Positions 36,691 through 45,240 of a stretch of DNA of 45,692 nt are shown piece by piece. Source of the stretch: Flavobacteriaceae bacterium (GTDB lineage: Bacteria > Bacteroidota > Bacteroidia > Flavobacteriales > Weeksellaceae); contig JAUMXI010000003.1 of the NCBI GenBank assembly GCA_030529185.1, positions 57,659 through 103,350 on the forward strand, in the 5' to 3' direction. The position numbers and the translations under genes were made by a program. Within the stretch, counting starts at the first letter, position 1; each line of letters opens with the position of its first letter. The notes beneath the pieces are model-generated. The model was not told the origin of the DNA and did no database searches. It saw only the letters and a list, made by a program, of their open reading frames with translations.

Positions 36691-36936
36691 ATGGGAAGTT
36701 TAGGGCTTTGGGAAATTATTGTAATTTTTTTGGTGGTGCTTCTGTTGTTTGGTCCAAAGAAAATTCCGCAAATTGCCCGTGAATTGGGGCAAGGGATAAG
36801 GAAGCTGAAAGGAGCAATGGAAGATATTAAGCAAGAAATTGTTCAAGAAGATGAGGGAAATGCTATTTCGGAAATTCAGCAGGAAATAGAAAAACTAAAA
36901 CAACAAGTAGAAGAAAACCAAAAAAATAAGAAATGA
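36691..36936 (+). CDS. tatA: Sec-independent protein translocase TatA/TatE-type subunit
   Basis: An 81-residue TatA protein. It has a short N-terminal membrane helix (MGSLGLWEIIVIFLVVLLLF), the FGPKKIPQIARELGQG hinge and amphipathic helix, and a charged coiled-coil tail. TatA forms the pore of the twin-arginine export machine. It overlaps the next gene by four bases (ATGA). No tatC is in the window. Confidence 0.95.
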   Translation: MGSLGLWEIIVIFLVVLLLFGPKKIPQIARELGQGIRKLKGAMEDIKQEIVQEDEGNAISEIQQEIEKLKQQVEENQKNKK

Positions 36937-37496
36937 TAGAAGACATCATTGCATTAGATAGAGATTTTTTTCTGTATTTGAATACTTTGGGCCGTTCCGA
37001 ATTTGATTTTTTCTGGATTTTTATTTCAGGGAAATGGTCGTGGTTGCCTTTGTATGCTTGGCTTTTTTACTTGCTATTTAAAAGCTACCCCCGAAGATGC
37101 TTTATGTATATTTTATTGTTTTTGGGGTTGGGGATTATGGCTTCTGATCAATTGTCAGGCGTTTTTAAATATAGTTTTGAGCGATTAAGACCTTGCCACG
37201 ATGAGAGTTTAACTTACTTAATGCGACAGGTAGAATGCGGTGGGAAGTATGGGTTTTATTCGGCTCACGCTTCCAATACTTTTTTATTGGCGACTTTTAT
37301 TAATAATTTATTAAAAAAGAAATACAAAAAACTTACTTTATTTTTGTTTTTTTGGGCTGGCTTTGTGGCGTATAGCAGAATTTATTTAGGAGTGCATTTT
37401 CCTTTAGATATTTTGGCAGGTGCGATAATGGGGGTAGCAATAGCTAGTTTTTTTATTTTCTTTTTAAGGAAATTCATAAAAAAAGAGGGGAATTAA
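36933..37496 (+). CDS. PAP2-family membrane phosphatase
   Basis: A 187-residue membrane protein with about five helices and the three PAP2 motifs: KYSFERLRP (K-x6-RP), YSAHASN (catalytic His) and SRIYLGVHFPLDIL (second His and Asp). It probably dephosphorylates a lipid phosphate such as undecaprenyl pyrophosphate, phosphatidic acid or phosphatidylglycerophosphate. Start and tatA stop overlap in ATGA, indicating translational coupling. Its stop lies in a terminator stem shared with the convergent DUF4286 gene. Confidence 0.9.
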   Translation: MIEDIIALDRDFFLYLNTLGRSEFDFFWIFISGKWSWLPLYAWLFYLLFKSYPRRCFMYILLFLGLGIMASDQLSGVFKYSFERLRPCHDESLTYLMRQVECGGKYGFYSAHASNTFLLATFINNLLKKKYKKLTLFLFFWAGFVAYSRIYLGVHFPLDILAGAIMGVAIASFFIFFLRKFIKKEGN

Positions 37497-37511
37497 TTTT
37501 CCCCTTTTTTA
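37480..37511. terminator. Bidirectional terminator between the PAP2 and DUF4286 genes
   Basis: AAAAGAGGGG pairs with CCCCTTTTTT around an AATTAATTTT loop. The PAP2 stop is within it. Confidence 0.8.
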
Positions 37512-37820
37512 TTCAATATTGGTTTTTACATTTTTTAGTAAAGTTTTAAAAATCAAAACGCTTTCTTGGAATTGTTCTAAAATTTTCTGAGAAACTTTTG
37601 AAAATGTTTTTTCAATAAAATCATTGATTTCATTCTGGTTTTCAAAGAATAAAAGCAAATTAGTGTTTTTTCCTTCGGAGAGCATCTCGCTATCTACTTC
37701 GGAGAGCATGTATTTTGTATTAAATTTATTAATTTCGTGAATCAATTCGTTTTCTACGAAATTTTCCCATTCTTCAATTCTATGTTCGTCTGTGTGAAAA
37801 GTAATGCTGAGTAAAGTCAT
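37509..37820 (-). CDS. DUF4286 family protein
   Basis: A 103-residue protein of the ferredoxin-like dimeric alpha-beta barrel type. It starts MTLLSITFHTDEHRIEEWENF, with a beta strand then an amphipathic helix. It resembles DUF4286, which is widespread and uncharacterised in Flavobacteriia. No catalytic residues are evident. It is convergent with the PAP2 gene and divergent from gyrA. Confidence 0.75.
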   Translation of the reverse strand: MTLLSITFHTDEHRIEEWENFVENELIHEINKFNTKYMLSEVDSEMLSEGKNTNLLLFFENQNEINDFIEKTFSKVSQKILEQFQESVLIFKTLLKNVKTNIE

Positions 37821-37863
37821 TTTTTGAAATTTTTAACTTAAATTTTTTGGTAAAAATAATCAT

Positions 37864-37880
37864 TTTTTCATAAATTAGCC
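37864..37880 (+). promoter_or_regulatory. Shared leader/promoter block upstream of gyrA
   Basis: TTTTTCATAAATTAGCC, the same 17 bases as upstream of serS, 89 bases before the gyrA start. A second block, TTTACATAATTTTAAAA at 37946-37962, matches 16 of 17 bases at 32063-32079 in the serS leader. Confidence 0.45.
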
Positions 37881-37969
37881 TGTCAATTTTTTGATACATT
37901 GTATCAGATATTTTAGAGATAGTTTTTAGGTGCATAACGCACTAATTTACATAATTTTAAAACAACGAA

Positions 37970-40486
37970 ATGAACGCAGAAGGAGAAAGATTAATTCCCA
38001 TCAACATTGTTGATGAAATGAAGTCCTCTTATATTGATTACTCAATGTCGGTAATTGTATCCCGTGCATTGCCAGATGTAAGAGATGGTTTGAAGCCCGT
38101 GCATAGAAGGGTGCTTTATGGTATGTATGGTTTGGGGGTTTTCTCGAACAAAAAACATTTAAAATCCTCCAAAATTGTAGGAGAGGTAATGGGTAATTAT
38201 CACCCTCACGGAGATAGTTCTATATACGATTCCCTTGTGCGTATGGCACAGCCGTGGAGCTTGAGGTATCCTATGGTAGATGGGCAAGGGAACTTCGGTT
38301 CTATGGATGGAGACCCACCTGCAGCAATGCGTTATACGGAGGCAAGACTGAAAAAAATATCAGATGAAATTCTTGCCGATTTGGATAAAGAAACCGTTGA
38401 TTTTCAAAATAATTATGATGACTCATCAAAAGAACCTACTGTATTGCCAACCAAAATCCCAAATCTTTTAATCAATGGGTCTTCGGGGATTGCTGTAGGT
38501 ATGGCTACCAATATGGCACCACACAATTTAAGCGAAAGTATTGATGCCATTTGTGCTTATATTGATGATAGAGAAATTTCTATTGATGATTTGATGAAGC
38601 ACATTACGGCACCAGATTTCCCTACAGGAGGAATTATCTATGGTTATGATGGTGTGAGAGATGCTTTCCATACAGGAAAAGGAAGAATTGTCCTTCGTGC
38701 AAAGGTAAATTTTGAGGAAATTGGAAATAGAAATGCCATTGTGGTAACGGAAGTCCCTTACCAAGTAAATAAAGCCGAAATGGTGGCGAGAACAGCGGAA
38801 TTGGTGAAGGAAGACAAAATCCCTGGCATTTACGAGATTAGAGATGAATCGGATAGAAATGGTTTGAGAATTGTTTATGAACTGAAAAACGATGCCATTC
38901 CAAATGTCGTGTTGAATCTATTATATAAATATACGGCATTGCAGACTTCATTCAGCGTGAATAATATCGCGTTGGTTAATGGTCGCCCTCAACAATTAAA
39001 TTTAAAAGACATTATTCTGCATTTTGTGGAACATCGCCACGAAGTGGTCGTAAGAAGAACACAATACGAACTCAAAAAAGCAAAAGAAAGAGCTCATATT
39101 TTGGAAGGCTTTATGAAGGTAATTGCTACGCAAGATACCTTGGATAGAGCCATTGCGATTATCAGGCATAGTGCCACTCCACAGGAGGCAAAAGAAGGAT
39201 TAATTCAAGAGTTTGAACTTTCCGAAATCCAAGCACAAGCAGTCCTTGATTTGAGATTGGCGAGGCTTACGGGAATGGAATTGGATAAAATCCGTGCTGA
39301 ATATGAGGAAATTATGGCTATCATCAGAGATTTGGAAGATATTTTAAGCAATGAAGGTAGAAGATATCAAATCATTAAAGATGAATTACTTGAAATTAAA
39401 GAAAAATACGGCGATGAAAGACGCACGGAGATAGATTTTTCAGGGGGAGAAATGTCCATAGAAGATATTATTCCGAATGAAAAAGTGGTGCTTACAATTT
39501 CTCACGCAGGTTATATTAAGCGAACGCTACTTTCAGAATACAAAGTGCAGTCCAGAGGTGGGGTGGGAAACCGTGCTGCCACAACGAGAGATGAAGATTT
39601 CTTGGAGTACATCGTAGCAGCAACGAACCACCAGTATATGATGTTCTTTACCGAAAAAGGAAAATGCTATTGGTTGAGAGTATTTGAAATTCCAGAAGGC
39701 TCTAAAACTGCGAAGGGAAGGGCGGTTCAGAATTTGATTAACATAGAACCTGATGATAAAATCAAGGCTTATATCCGAACCAATGACCTAAAAGATGCTG
39801 ATTATGTGAATAGTATGTTTGTGGTAATGGTGACGAAAAATGGGGTTATCAAAAAGACATCATTGGAGGCGTATTCCAGACCGAGAGTAAATGGGGTAAA
39901 TGCCATTGAAATTCGTGAAGATGACCAACTTTTGGCAGCGAGATTAACCACAGGAGAATCCGAAATTATGATTGCTACGAAAAATGGTAAATGTATTCGT
40001 TTCCCAGAGGAAAAGGTGAGAGCCGTGGGCAGAACTTCTATCGGGGTGCGAGGCATCACTTTGGAGGGTAATGATGAAGTAATCGGTATGATAATTGCCA
40101 ATGATTTAGAGAAAGAATCCGTTTTGGTAGTTTCGGAAAAAGGATATGGTAAGAGAACGGCAGTGGAGGATTATAGAATTACCAATAGAGGCGGAAAAGG
40201 AGTTATCACACTGAATATCACGGAAAAAACGGGTAATGTTATCGCAATTCAGAATGTGACCGATGAAGACGGCTTGATGATTATCAACAAATCTGGGGTG
40301 GCTATCCGAATGGCAGTAGATGAGCTCCGCGTAATGGGTAGAAATACGCAAGGCGTGAAGCTCATCAACTTGAAAAATAATGATGAAATCGCTGCCGTTG
40401 CCAAAGTGGAAATGGATAAGGATGTAGAAGAAGATGATTCAGAAATAGAAGAAAATCAAGAAAATAACGATTCTACACAAGAGTAA
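37970..40486 (+). CDS. gyrA: DNA gyrase subunit A
   Basis: GyrA is the DNA-breaking subunit of gyrase. The 838-residue protein has the catalytic Tyr 122 in [10 protein letters not shown]. Numbering matches E. coli through the quinolone region [10 protein letters not shown], where Ser 83 and Asp 87 are the wild-type, susceptible residues. The C-terminal six-bladed domain includes the GyrA-box-like QSRGGVGN, and ends in an acidic tail ([15 protein letters not shown]). This box, the length and the overall sequence indicate GyrA rather than ParC. A TPR gene follows 29 bases later, probably in the same transcript. Confidence 0.97.
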   Translation: MNAEGERLIPINIVDEMKSSYIDYSMSVIVSRALPDVRDGLKPVHRRVLYGMYGLGVFSNKKHLKSSKIVGEVMGNYHPHGDSSIYDSLVRMAQPWSLRYPMVDGQGNFGSMDGDPPAAMRYTEARLKKISDEILADLDKETVDFQNNYDDSSKEPTVLPTKIPNLLINGSSGIAVGMATNMAPHNLSESIDAICAYIDDREISIDDLMKHITAPDFPTGGIIYGYDGVRDAFHTGKGRIVLRAKVNFEEIGNRNAIVVTEVPYQVNKAEMVARTAELVKEDKIPGIYEIRDESDRNGLRIVYELKNDAIPNVVLNLLYKYTALQTSFSVNNIALVNGRPQQLNLKDIILHFVEHRHEVVVRRTQYELKKAKERAHILEGFMKVIATQDTLDRAIAIIRHSATPQEAKEGLIQEFELSEIQAQAVLDLRLARLTGMELDKIRAEYEEIMAIIRDLEDILSNEGRRYQIIKDELLEIKEKYGDERRTEIDFSGGEMSIEDIIPNEKVVLTISHAGYIKRTLLSEYKVQSRGGVGNRAATTRDEDFLEYIVAATNHQYMMFFTEKGKCYWLRVFEIPEGSKTAKGRAVQNLINIEPDDKIKAYIRTNDLKDADYVNSMFVVMVTKNGVIKKTSLEAYSRPRVNGVNAIEIREDDQLLAARLTTGESEIMIATKNGKCIRFPEEKVRAVGRTSIGVRGITLEGNDEVIGMIIANDLEKESVLVVSEKGYGKRTAVEDYRITNRGGKGVITLNITEKTGNVIAIQNVTDEDGLMIINKSGVAIRMAVDELRVMGRNTQGVKLINLKNNDEIAAVAKVEMDKDVEEDDSEIEENQENNDSTQE

Positions 40487-40515
40487 AAAAGGTATAAATT
40501 TAAAATCTTAACAAG

Positions 40516-41889
40516 ATGAAAAAAATAATTTTAGGAGTTTCATTATTGGTGGCGGGATTAACTTCTGCCCAAAAGAAAGAAATCCAACAGGCTTTCAAAG
40601 CTGTGGAGAACGGAAATTTATCCGTAGCAAATACAGAAATTATAAAAGCCGAGGAGCTATTAGGTGGAAATTTTCACTTATTGGAGCCAAGTCTTTTAGA
40701 GCAATATTATTACACGAAAGGAAGTTCTTTGCTTAAATCAGGCAAAACCAGTGAGGGAGCAGAGTTTTTAGCTAAAATTAATGAGTTAAAAACAATCTAC
40801 ACGGGTAGAAATAGCGAAAGAAAAAGAGTGTATTTTGTAGGTAAAGAGGCTGCTGATAAGAGCGGTATAGAAGGCTTGAAGCCAGAGAATTATACTCCGA
40901 AAACTTTGGGGAAAATATCGGAATTGGTAAGTCCTATACTTAAAAACTCAGGAGATGAAGCCTACAAAGCTTACCAAGCTAAAAATTATGATAAAGCGGC
41001 TAAAAAATATTTAGAAACTTATAATTTGCTTAAATCAATAGGGACAGATGATAAGTTGTATTTATACTACGCAGCCTTTAATTACACTTTACTTGGAGAT
41101 AAAACAGAGGCTATTAAAATTTATAAATCACTGATTGATAGCGGATATACAGGGGTAAGCACCCAATATTTGGCAACAGATGTAAAGACAGGACAAGTTC
41201 AATCTTTTGATAAAAATTCTTTTGAATTAATCAAAAAAACAGGTTCAAAAGATTACAAAGATTTGAAAACAGAGCAAACTCCGAGTGTAGAATTGGAGCT
41301 TTATGAAACAGCGTCCAATCTCTTAATGGAAGCCGAACGATATGATGAAGCGTTAAATTTGGTAGAAAAAGGACTTGCTAAATTCCCTAAATCTCAGAGA
41401 TTATCTCAAATACAAGGATTTACATATTATAAATCGGGAAGAATTAGCGAGTTTATCTCAAGTTTAAAAAAACAACTGGAAGAAAACCCTAAGGATAAAG
41501 AAGCTTGGTATAACCTAGGCTTTCTGCAAAGTCAAGACGCAACAACAATCGCCGAAGCAGAAAAATCTTTCAACAGAGCTTTGGAGGTAGATCCTAATTA
41601 TACATTAGCTTTGCAGGGAATAGTATATAGTATTTACTTGAAAGATGATGAAAAACGAGTAGATGAAATTCGTGCATTGCAGAAAGCAGGGAAGATCTCA
41701 GAAATGAATAAAAAAATGGAAAGTAGAAGAGGAGGGTTTCGCAAAGCATTGCCTTATTTGGAAAAATGGTATGCTATTGAACCGACAAATATAGAGGTAA
41801 TTAGTACATTGAAAGGAGTTTATTTGTCATTGGATAAAGAAGATAAATATAACGAATTCAAAAAATTAGAAGACGCTTTGAAGAAATAA
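40516..41889 (+). CDS. Secreted tetratricopeptide-repeat protein
   Basis: A 457-residue protein with a signal peptide (MKKIILGVSLLVAGLTSAQ) and several TPR-like helix pairs, for example KAYQAKNYDKAAKKYLETYNL, AERYDEALNLVEKGLAKFP and AEAEKSFNRALEVDPNYTLA. TPR proteins scaffold protein complexes; the partner is unknown. It is likely periplasmic and probably co-transcribed with gyrA, as seen in relatives. A terminator follows. Confidence 0.88.
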   Translation: MKKIILGVSLLVAGLTSAQKKEIQQAFKAVENGNLSVANTEIIKAEELLGGNFHLLEPSLLEQYYYTKGSSLLKSGKTSEGAEFLAKINELKTIYTGRNSERKRVYFVGKEAADKSGIEGLKPENYTPKTLGKISELVSPILKNSGDEAYKAYQAKNYDKAAKKYLETYNLLKSIGTDDKLYLYYAAFNYTLLGDKTEAIKIYKSLIDSGYTGVSTQYLATDVKTGQVQSFDKNSFELIKKTGSKDYKDLKTEQTPSVELELYETASNLLMEAERYDEALNLVEKGLAKFPKSQRLSQIQGFTYYKSGRISEFISSLKKQLEENPKDKEAWYNLGFLQSQDATTIAEAEKSFNRALEVDPNYTLALQGIVYSIYLKDDEKRVDEIRALQKAGKISEMNKKMESRRGGFRKALPYLEKWYAIEPTNIEVISTLKGVYLSLDKEDKYNEFKKLEDALKK

Positions 41890-41893
41890 ACGC

Positions 41894-41923
41894 AAAACTC
41901 TCACTAAATTGTGAGAGTTTTTT
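41894..41923 (+). terminator. Intrinsic terminator of the TPR gene
   Basis: AAAACTCTCAC pairs with GTGAGAGTTTT around TAAATT, followed by a T run. Confidence 0.85.
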
Positions 41924-41938
41924 ATAATTCCATATAAT

Positions 41939-43315
41939 ATGAAAACACATTATTTAATTTTTTTAAGCACTGCGGTGATTACAGGCTTATTTTATGAACA
42001 AGATTTTGGTGTTAATTTCGGACTGGTTGGGGTTTTATTTGGCGTTCTAACTTTCATTAAAACCAAGAAAAGAAACCGAACGAGAGAATTTATGATTCTT
42101 TTTGTTTTAACGATGTTTTCCTCCATAGCCTTTGCTTGGTATGGAGATTTTGTGTCATTTGTGGCAGTAATGTTGTCGCTTTTATTTCTTATTTTCAAAG
42201 CCCGGAACAAGCGAATGAAAGCCATTTTGGCGTTTCCTATTATGGTAATGAATAATATTACTTTTCCTTGTCGTTTTTTTGATTTTGGTAAATGGATTCC
42301 CAAGAGCCAAAGATATCAATTCAGCTTTAAATCGTTCTTGATGTTGTTATTTCCAGTTTTGTTTTTCGTGGTATTTTTTATGGTGTATAGCCAAGGAAGT
42401 AGCTTGTTTTCAGAGATTTACCTTTACAAATTAGACATAAATATTTACCTTTTATTTGTGATTTGCGTCAGTTTTTATTTTTCCTTTAATTATTGGAATT
42501 TTTCTGTTGCAAAATTTTATCTAAAACGAAACAGATTTTTGCAAAATGAATTTTCAAAAAATATTAAAAATCAGTATTTTAAATCTTTTGTTGATTTCTT
42601 AGACCTTGATACAGAACGCAAAAGTGGGGTGCTGACTTTCATTTCTCTTAACGCATTATTGCTTATCTTTGTCATCACATTTAACTACGAACAATTTTTC
42701 GGAGATATTCAAAATCTCTCTAATGAAACACACAACCGAGTGTATGTCGTGATTTTATCCATTATAATGGCAATTTTTATACTGCAATTTTATTTCAAAT
42801 CTTATTTTAACTTTGATGAAAAAGCGGGTTTATTGAAAAAATTAGCCAAAATTTGGATTATTCTGAATGGACTTTTGGTGCTTTCCGCAATTCTAAAAAA
42901 TGCGGAATATGTTTATAATTTGGGGCTGACTTACAAGCGATTAGGTGTTTTTGCATTCTTGGTTTTATGTATCATCGGGTTATTTTTCAGTTTTAAGAAA
43001 ATTCAGCATCAGAAGACCAATATTTATCTTTATAATCAGATGGTTTGGTATTTTTATGGAACTATTTTGGTATGTAGTTTCTTTAATTGGGGATATTTTA
43101 TTACGGCGTATAATATTCATTATCAGAAAGGTAATGATTACGAATTTTTAAGAAATTTAGAATATAACGATTCTTTATTATTAGAATATTTTCCAAAAGA
43201 AATAAAAAATGATGATTTTTCGTATCGTAATAAAATAGATATTATGAACGATGAGCAAGCGAAATCATTTTTATCCAAAAAATTGTATTATGAGTTTATA
43301 AATACAGACTTATAA
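41939..43315 (+). CDS. Polytopic membrane protein (DUF4153/DUF4173-like)
   Basis: A 458-residue protein with about ten to twelve predicted membrane helices throughout and a long hydrophilic loop in the middle. Near the end it has LTYKRLGVFAFL and YFITAYNIHYQKGNDYEFL, a pattern resembling the DUF4153/DUF4173 group, whose role is unknown. It starts only 15 bases after the terminator of the TPR gene. No signal of horizontal transfer is clear. Confidence 0.7.
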   Translation: MKTHYLIFLSTAVITGLFYEQDFGVNFGLVGVLFGVLTFIKTKKRNRTREFMILFVLTMFSSIAFAWYGDFVSFVAVMLSLLFLIFKARNKRMKAILAFPIMVMNNITFPCRFFDFGKWIPKSQRYQFSFKSFLMLLFPVLFFVVFFMVYSQGSSLFSEIYLYKLDINIYLLFVICVSFYFSFNYWNFSVAKFYLKRNRFLQNEFSKNIKNQYFKSFVDFLDLDTERKSGVLTFISLNALLLIFVITFNYEQFFGDIQNLSNETHNRVYVVILSIIMAIFILQFYFKSYFNFDEKAGLLKKLAKIWIILNGLLVLSAILKNAEYVYNLGLTYKRLGVFAFLVLCIIGLFFSFKKIQHQKTNIYLYNQMVWYFYGTILVCSFFNWGYFITAYNIHYQKGNDYEFLRNLEYNDSLLLEYFPKEIKNDDFSYRNKIDIMNDEQAKSFLSKKLYYEFINTDL

Positions 43316-43400
43316 AAAGTCCTATAATTTATATTAAGTTAATAACCAGCTTATTAGTTTAACAAATGTAAGAAATTAAAAAATAATATGCAAAAAAATA

Positions 43401-43445
43401 TACAAATATTTCACAGATATATGATATTTTTTTCTTATATTTGTA
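43401..43445. promoter_or_regulatory. Promoter with a 9-bp inverted repeat upstream of the TA genes
   Basis: TACAAATAT (43401-43409) and ATATTTGTA (43437-43445) are perfect inverted repeats 27 bases apart. The right arm overlaps the -7 box TATATTTG (43436-43443), so a protein bound there would block transcription. Confidence 0.5.
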
Positions 43446-43462
43446 GAGTAAAACAATACAAT

Positions 43463-43813
43463 ATGATGTTATCAGTAGTAAGTCAATACATAGATATAGT
43501 AAATAATCTGAACTATATCATAGATGAAAGCCCCTATAAGTCTAAATATATTATAGATAAAATGGGAATGAAAGCATCTACATTTTATAAGAAAGCAAGA
43601 GAAAAGAAATTTACCCCAGAGGAAGTATTATCATTAGCTAAAATAATAGATGTAGATATAGAACAGAAAGCTAATGAAAAAGCAATGGTTCTGAAAGGAC
43701 TAGAAGAGATAGAAAGGGGAGAGGTAATAGACCATAGTGAAATAATGGCAAAAGCAAATAAAAGACTAGAAGAATGGAAACGAAATGGTCGAAGACCGCA
43801 GAACATCAATTAG
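43463..43813 (+). CDS. Antitoxin of a type II toxin-antitoxin pair
   Basis: A 116-residue protein placed just before a RelE/ParE toxin. Residues about 20-65 (KSKYIIDKMGMKASTFYKKA and EEVLSLAKII) look like an HTH DNA-binding domain. The C-terminal stretch GLEEIERGEVIDHSEIMAKANKRLEEW resembles the toxin-binding tails of RelB-like antitoxins. The ATG at 43463 is preferred to 43388, because a -7 box at 43436 lies between them. The gene overlaps the toxin start by 40 bases, a coupling typical of TA pairs. Codon use is rich in ATA and AGA. Confidence 0.75.
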   Translation: MMLSVVSQYIDIVNNLNYIIDESPYKSKYIIDKMGMKASTFYKKAREKKFTPEEVLSLAKIIDVDIEQKANEKAMVLKGLEEIERGEVIDHSEIMAKANKRLEEWKRNGRRPQNIN

Positions 43814-44085
43814 AAGAAGCGGAAATATACATTGATGAAAATTTTTCTTATAATGAAGTGGAGCATTTGTATATGGAGATAGAAAGAACGCTAGATTTAA
43901 TAGCTAAGGGGATTGTTATTCATCAGAACTATGAAGATATAGAAGGGCTAAAAAAGGTAATAGTAGCCAAATATAATACGATGGTATATAGGAGAACAGA
44001 GAAAAGAATAGAAATAATAGCTTTTTTGAATAATAGAAAATCACCAGAAGAAAACTATAAAAGTGTAAAAGAAGACCGCATATAG
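43774..44085 (+). CDS. RelE/ParE family toxin
   Basis: A 103-residue basic protein of the RelE/ParE fold. It starts METKWSKTAEHQLEEAEIYID, with helices followed by the beta sheet VIVAKYNTMVYRRTEKRIEIIAFLNNRKSPE, whose end matches the family I..I.D.R..P pattern. RelE members cleave mRNA on the ribosome and ParE members poison gyrase; which applies here cannot be told. It lies 40 bases inside the antitoxin gene, and its stop codon lies in the terminator loop. Confidence 0.82.
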   Translation: METKWSKTAEHQLEEAEIYIDENFSYNEVEHLYMEIERTLDLIAKGIVIHQNYEDIEGLKKVIVAKYNTMVYRRTEKRIEIIAFLNNRKSPEENYKSVKEDRI

Positions 44086-44095
44086 CGGTCTTTTT
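44072..44095 (+). terminator. Intrinsic terminator of the TA operon
   Basis: AAGACCGC pairs perfectly with GCGGTCTT, followed by TTT. The toxin TAG stop is within the loop. Confidence 0.88.
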
Positions 44096-44129
44096 CAATA
44101 AAAATGAATAAATAGTTTAAAACTATTTT

Positions 44130-44933
44130 TTAGTTATTATAATAGAAGTTATGACCTTGATAGCCTAAACCTCTATCGGACATATCTATTTTATAGTGAG
44201 GATATGCTTTATCATCTTCATTTTTAAACACTAAATAAGCATATTTTGCATTATTAAAAGTATTAGGAGTAGGATTAGTAGGAGTAGATTGTGTAATGAA
44301 CTGGATAAATATTTTCTTACCTACTGGGAAAGATTTTTTAACTTCTGACTCTATATTAAAAGTAGAAAGAACCTTACCATTTTTACCCTGTTTATGATTA
44401 ATATTTAAAACCATAGTAGGATAAATCCCATTAAATACACCACTATCAAAGCCTAAATTATGATTACCTCCTCTAACTTGATTTTGAGCAGCAGTAATTT
44501 TAGCATTATCCGTAGTATCATCATTAAAGACAAATACACGAGCATAAGTGACAGGCTTAAATAACTTTCTAGAATCAGTGCCATAGAACCAAAAATGAAC
44601 TGCTTTTTTCTTCACTTTATTAGAAGTATTAAGAGTTGTTAAATCTCCTGTATCCATAGTATTTTTAGACAATAATAATTTATCAAAATGACTATTGGAA
44701 GTATTAGGATTTTCTACTAATGGAGCTTCATCTCCTTGTCCCTCTTTACAAGTAGTCCTAATAAGAACTCCCCAAGGATTAACAGTATCATTAGTATTAT
44801 AGACCTTATCACATAAACTAGCTAATACAGGTTTATTAATAGGTTTATCCTCTTCCATACTTAAAGATGAATTAGCTCTTTTACAACTAATAGCTACTAA
44901 TGCTAAACTTAATAAACATACTATTTTTTTCAT
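44130..44933 (-). CDS. Lipoprotein of unknown function
   Basis: A 267-residue protein with a lipoprotein signal (MKKIVCLLSLALVAISCKRA; Cys 17). The mature part starts with a Ser/Asn-rich linker and continues as a beta-rich domain (HFWFYGTDSRKLFKPVTYARVFVF and FIQFITQSTP). I do not recognise the family. It should sit in the outer membrane or on the surface. The AT-rich ATA/AGA codon use and its position between a TA pair and a SLOG gene suggest accessory DNA. Confidence 0.7.
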   Translation of the reverse strand: MKKIVCLLSLALVAISCKRANSSLSMEEDKPINKPVLASLCDKVYNTNDTVNPWGVLIRTTCKEGQGDEAPLVENPNTSNSHFDKLLLSKNTMDTGDLTTLNTSNKVKKKAVHFWFYGTDSRKLFKPVTYARVFVFNDDTTDNAKITAAQNQVRGGNHNLGFDSGVFNGIYPTMVLNINHKQGKNGKVLSTFNIESEVKKSFPVGKKIFIQFITQSTPTNPTPNTFNNAKYAYLVFKNEDDKAYPHYKIDMSDRGLGYQGHNFYYNN

Positions 44934-45048
44934 AATATAAAAATTTAAAAATTAATATACGCAACTATTATAAACACTTCAAAATTAAATAATTATAAAA
45001 TAAAATCAAAGAAAATTTTTAAGAAAAAATTTAAAATTATAGGGGATT

Positions 45049-45124
45049 GTAAGGGGGGACAAAATTGTGATTTTGTCGCATAAAAAAAATACCAAAAAGG
45101 CGACAAAATCCTGTCCCTCCTTAC
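45049..45124. repeat. Long imperfect inverted repeat with GACAAAAT motifs
   Basis: The left arm (45049-45079, starting GTAAGGGGGGACA and ending GATTTTGTCGC) pairs with the right arm (45100-45124, GCGACAAAATC then TGTCCCTCCTTAC) over about 24 bp, leaving a seven-base bulge in the left arm. Inside the left arm GACAAAAT (45058-45065) can instead pair with ATTTTGTC (45070-45077), so two folds compete. Confidence 0.75.
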
Positions 45125-45147
45125 CTGCTGAATTGATAAAAAACCGC

Positions 45148-45168
45148 AAAAAAGCCCCCAAAGGGGCT
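45148..45168 (-). terminator. Intrinsic terminator downstream of the SLOG gene
   Basis: On the minus strand AGCCCC pairs with GGGGCT, followed by TTTTTT. The T run exists only on this strand, so the structured element before it ends the SLOG transcript. Confidence 0.8.
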
Positions 45169-45186
45169 AACTTACCTAACGAAACT

Positions 45187-45240
45187 GTGTAGGCTGGCAA
45201 CCTTCGCCCCGTGAAACGGGGTAGGGGAGATAGCCTATAC
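45187..45240 (-). ncRNA. Predicted structured 3' element of the SLOG transcript
   Basis: On the minus strand GTATAGGCT (45240-45232) pairs with AGCCTACAC (45195-45187) over 9 bp. The inner part holds CCCCG pairing with CGGGG around a five-base loop and a CCTT/GGGG-type helix. It forms a long irregular stem-loop of 54 nt. The SLOG stop codon TAG (45237-45235) lies in the first arm. It may be a 3' UTR stability element, a processed small RNA or the hairpin end of a mobile element. The family is not recognised. Confidence 0.45.

Larger units (their letters stand above)
44934..45234. other. Structured intergenic region of 301 bases
   Basis: Between the lipoprotein and the SLOG gene, both on the minus strand. 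From the SLOG side it contains the loop and distal arm of a 54-nt stem-loop, a strong terminator and a long imperfect inverted repeat with GACAAAAT motifs, then AT-rich DNA near the lipoprotein start. A 64-codon frame at 45006-45200 runs through these structures and is not called. Confidence 0.7.

Noticed and set aside
38200-38236. Fluoroquinolone-resistance substitution in gyrA
   Set aside because: Ser 83 and Asp 87 are both wild type.
45006-45200. 64-codon minus-strand frame between the lipoprotein and SLOG genes
   Set aside because: It runs through the terminator and the long inverted repeat, and the product has no protein-like pattern.
45171-45240. Integron attC site in the region after the SLOG gene
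   Set aside because: GTTAGGT is present on the minus strand, but a matching RYYYAAC partner with correct spacing is not, and there is no integrase gene.
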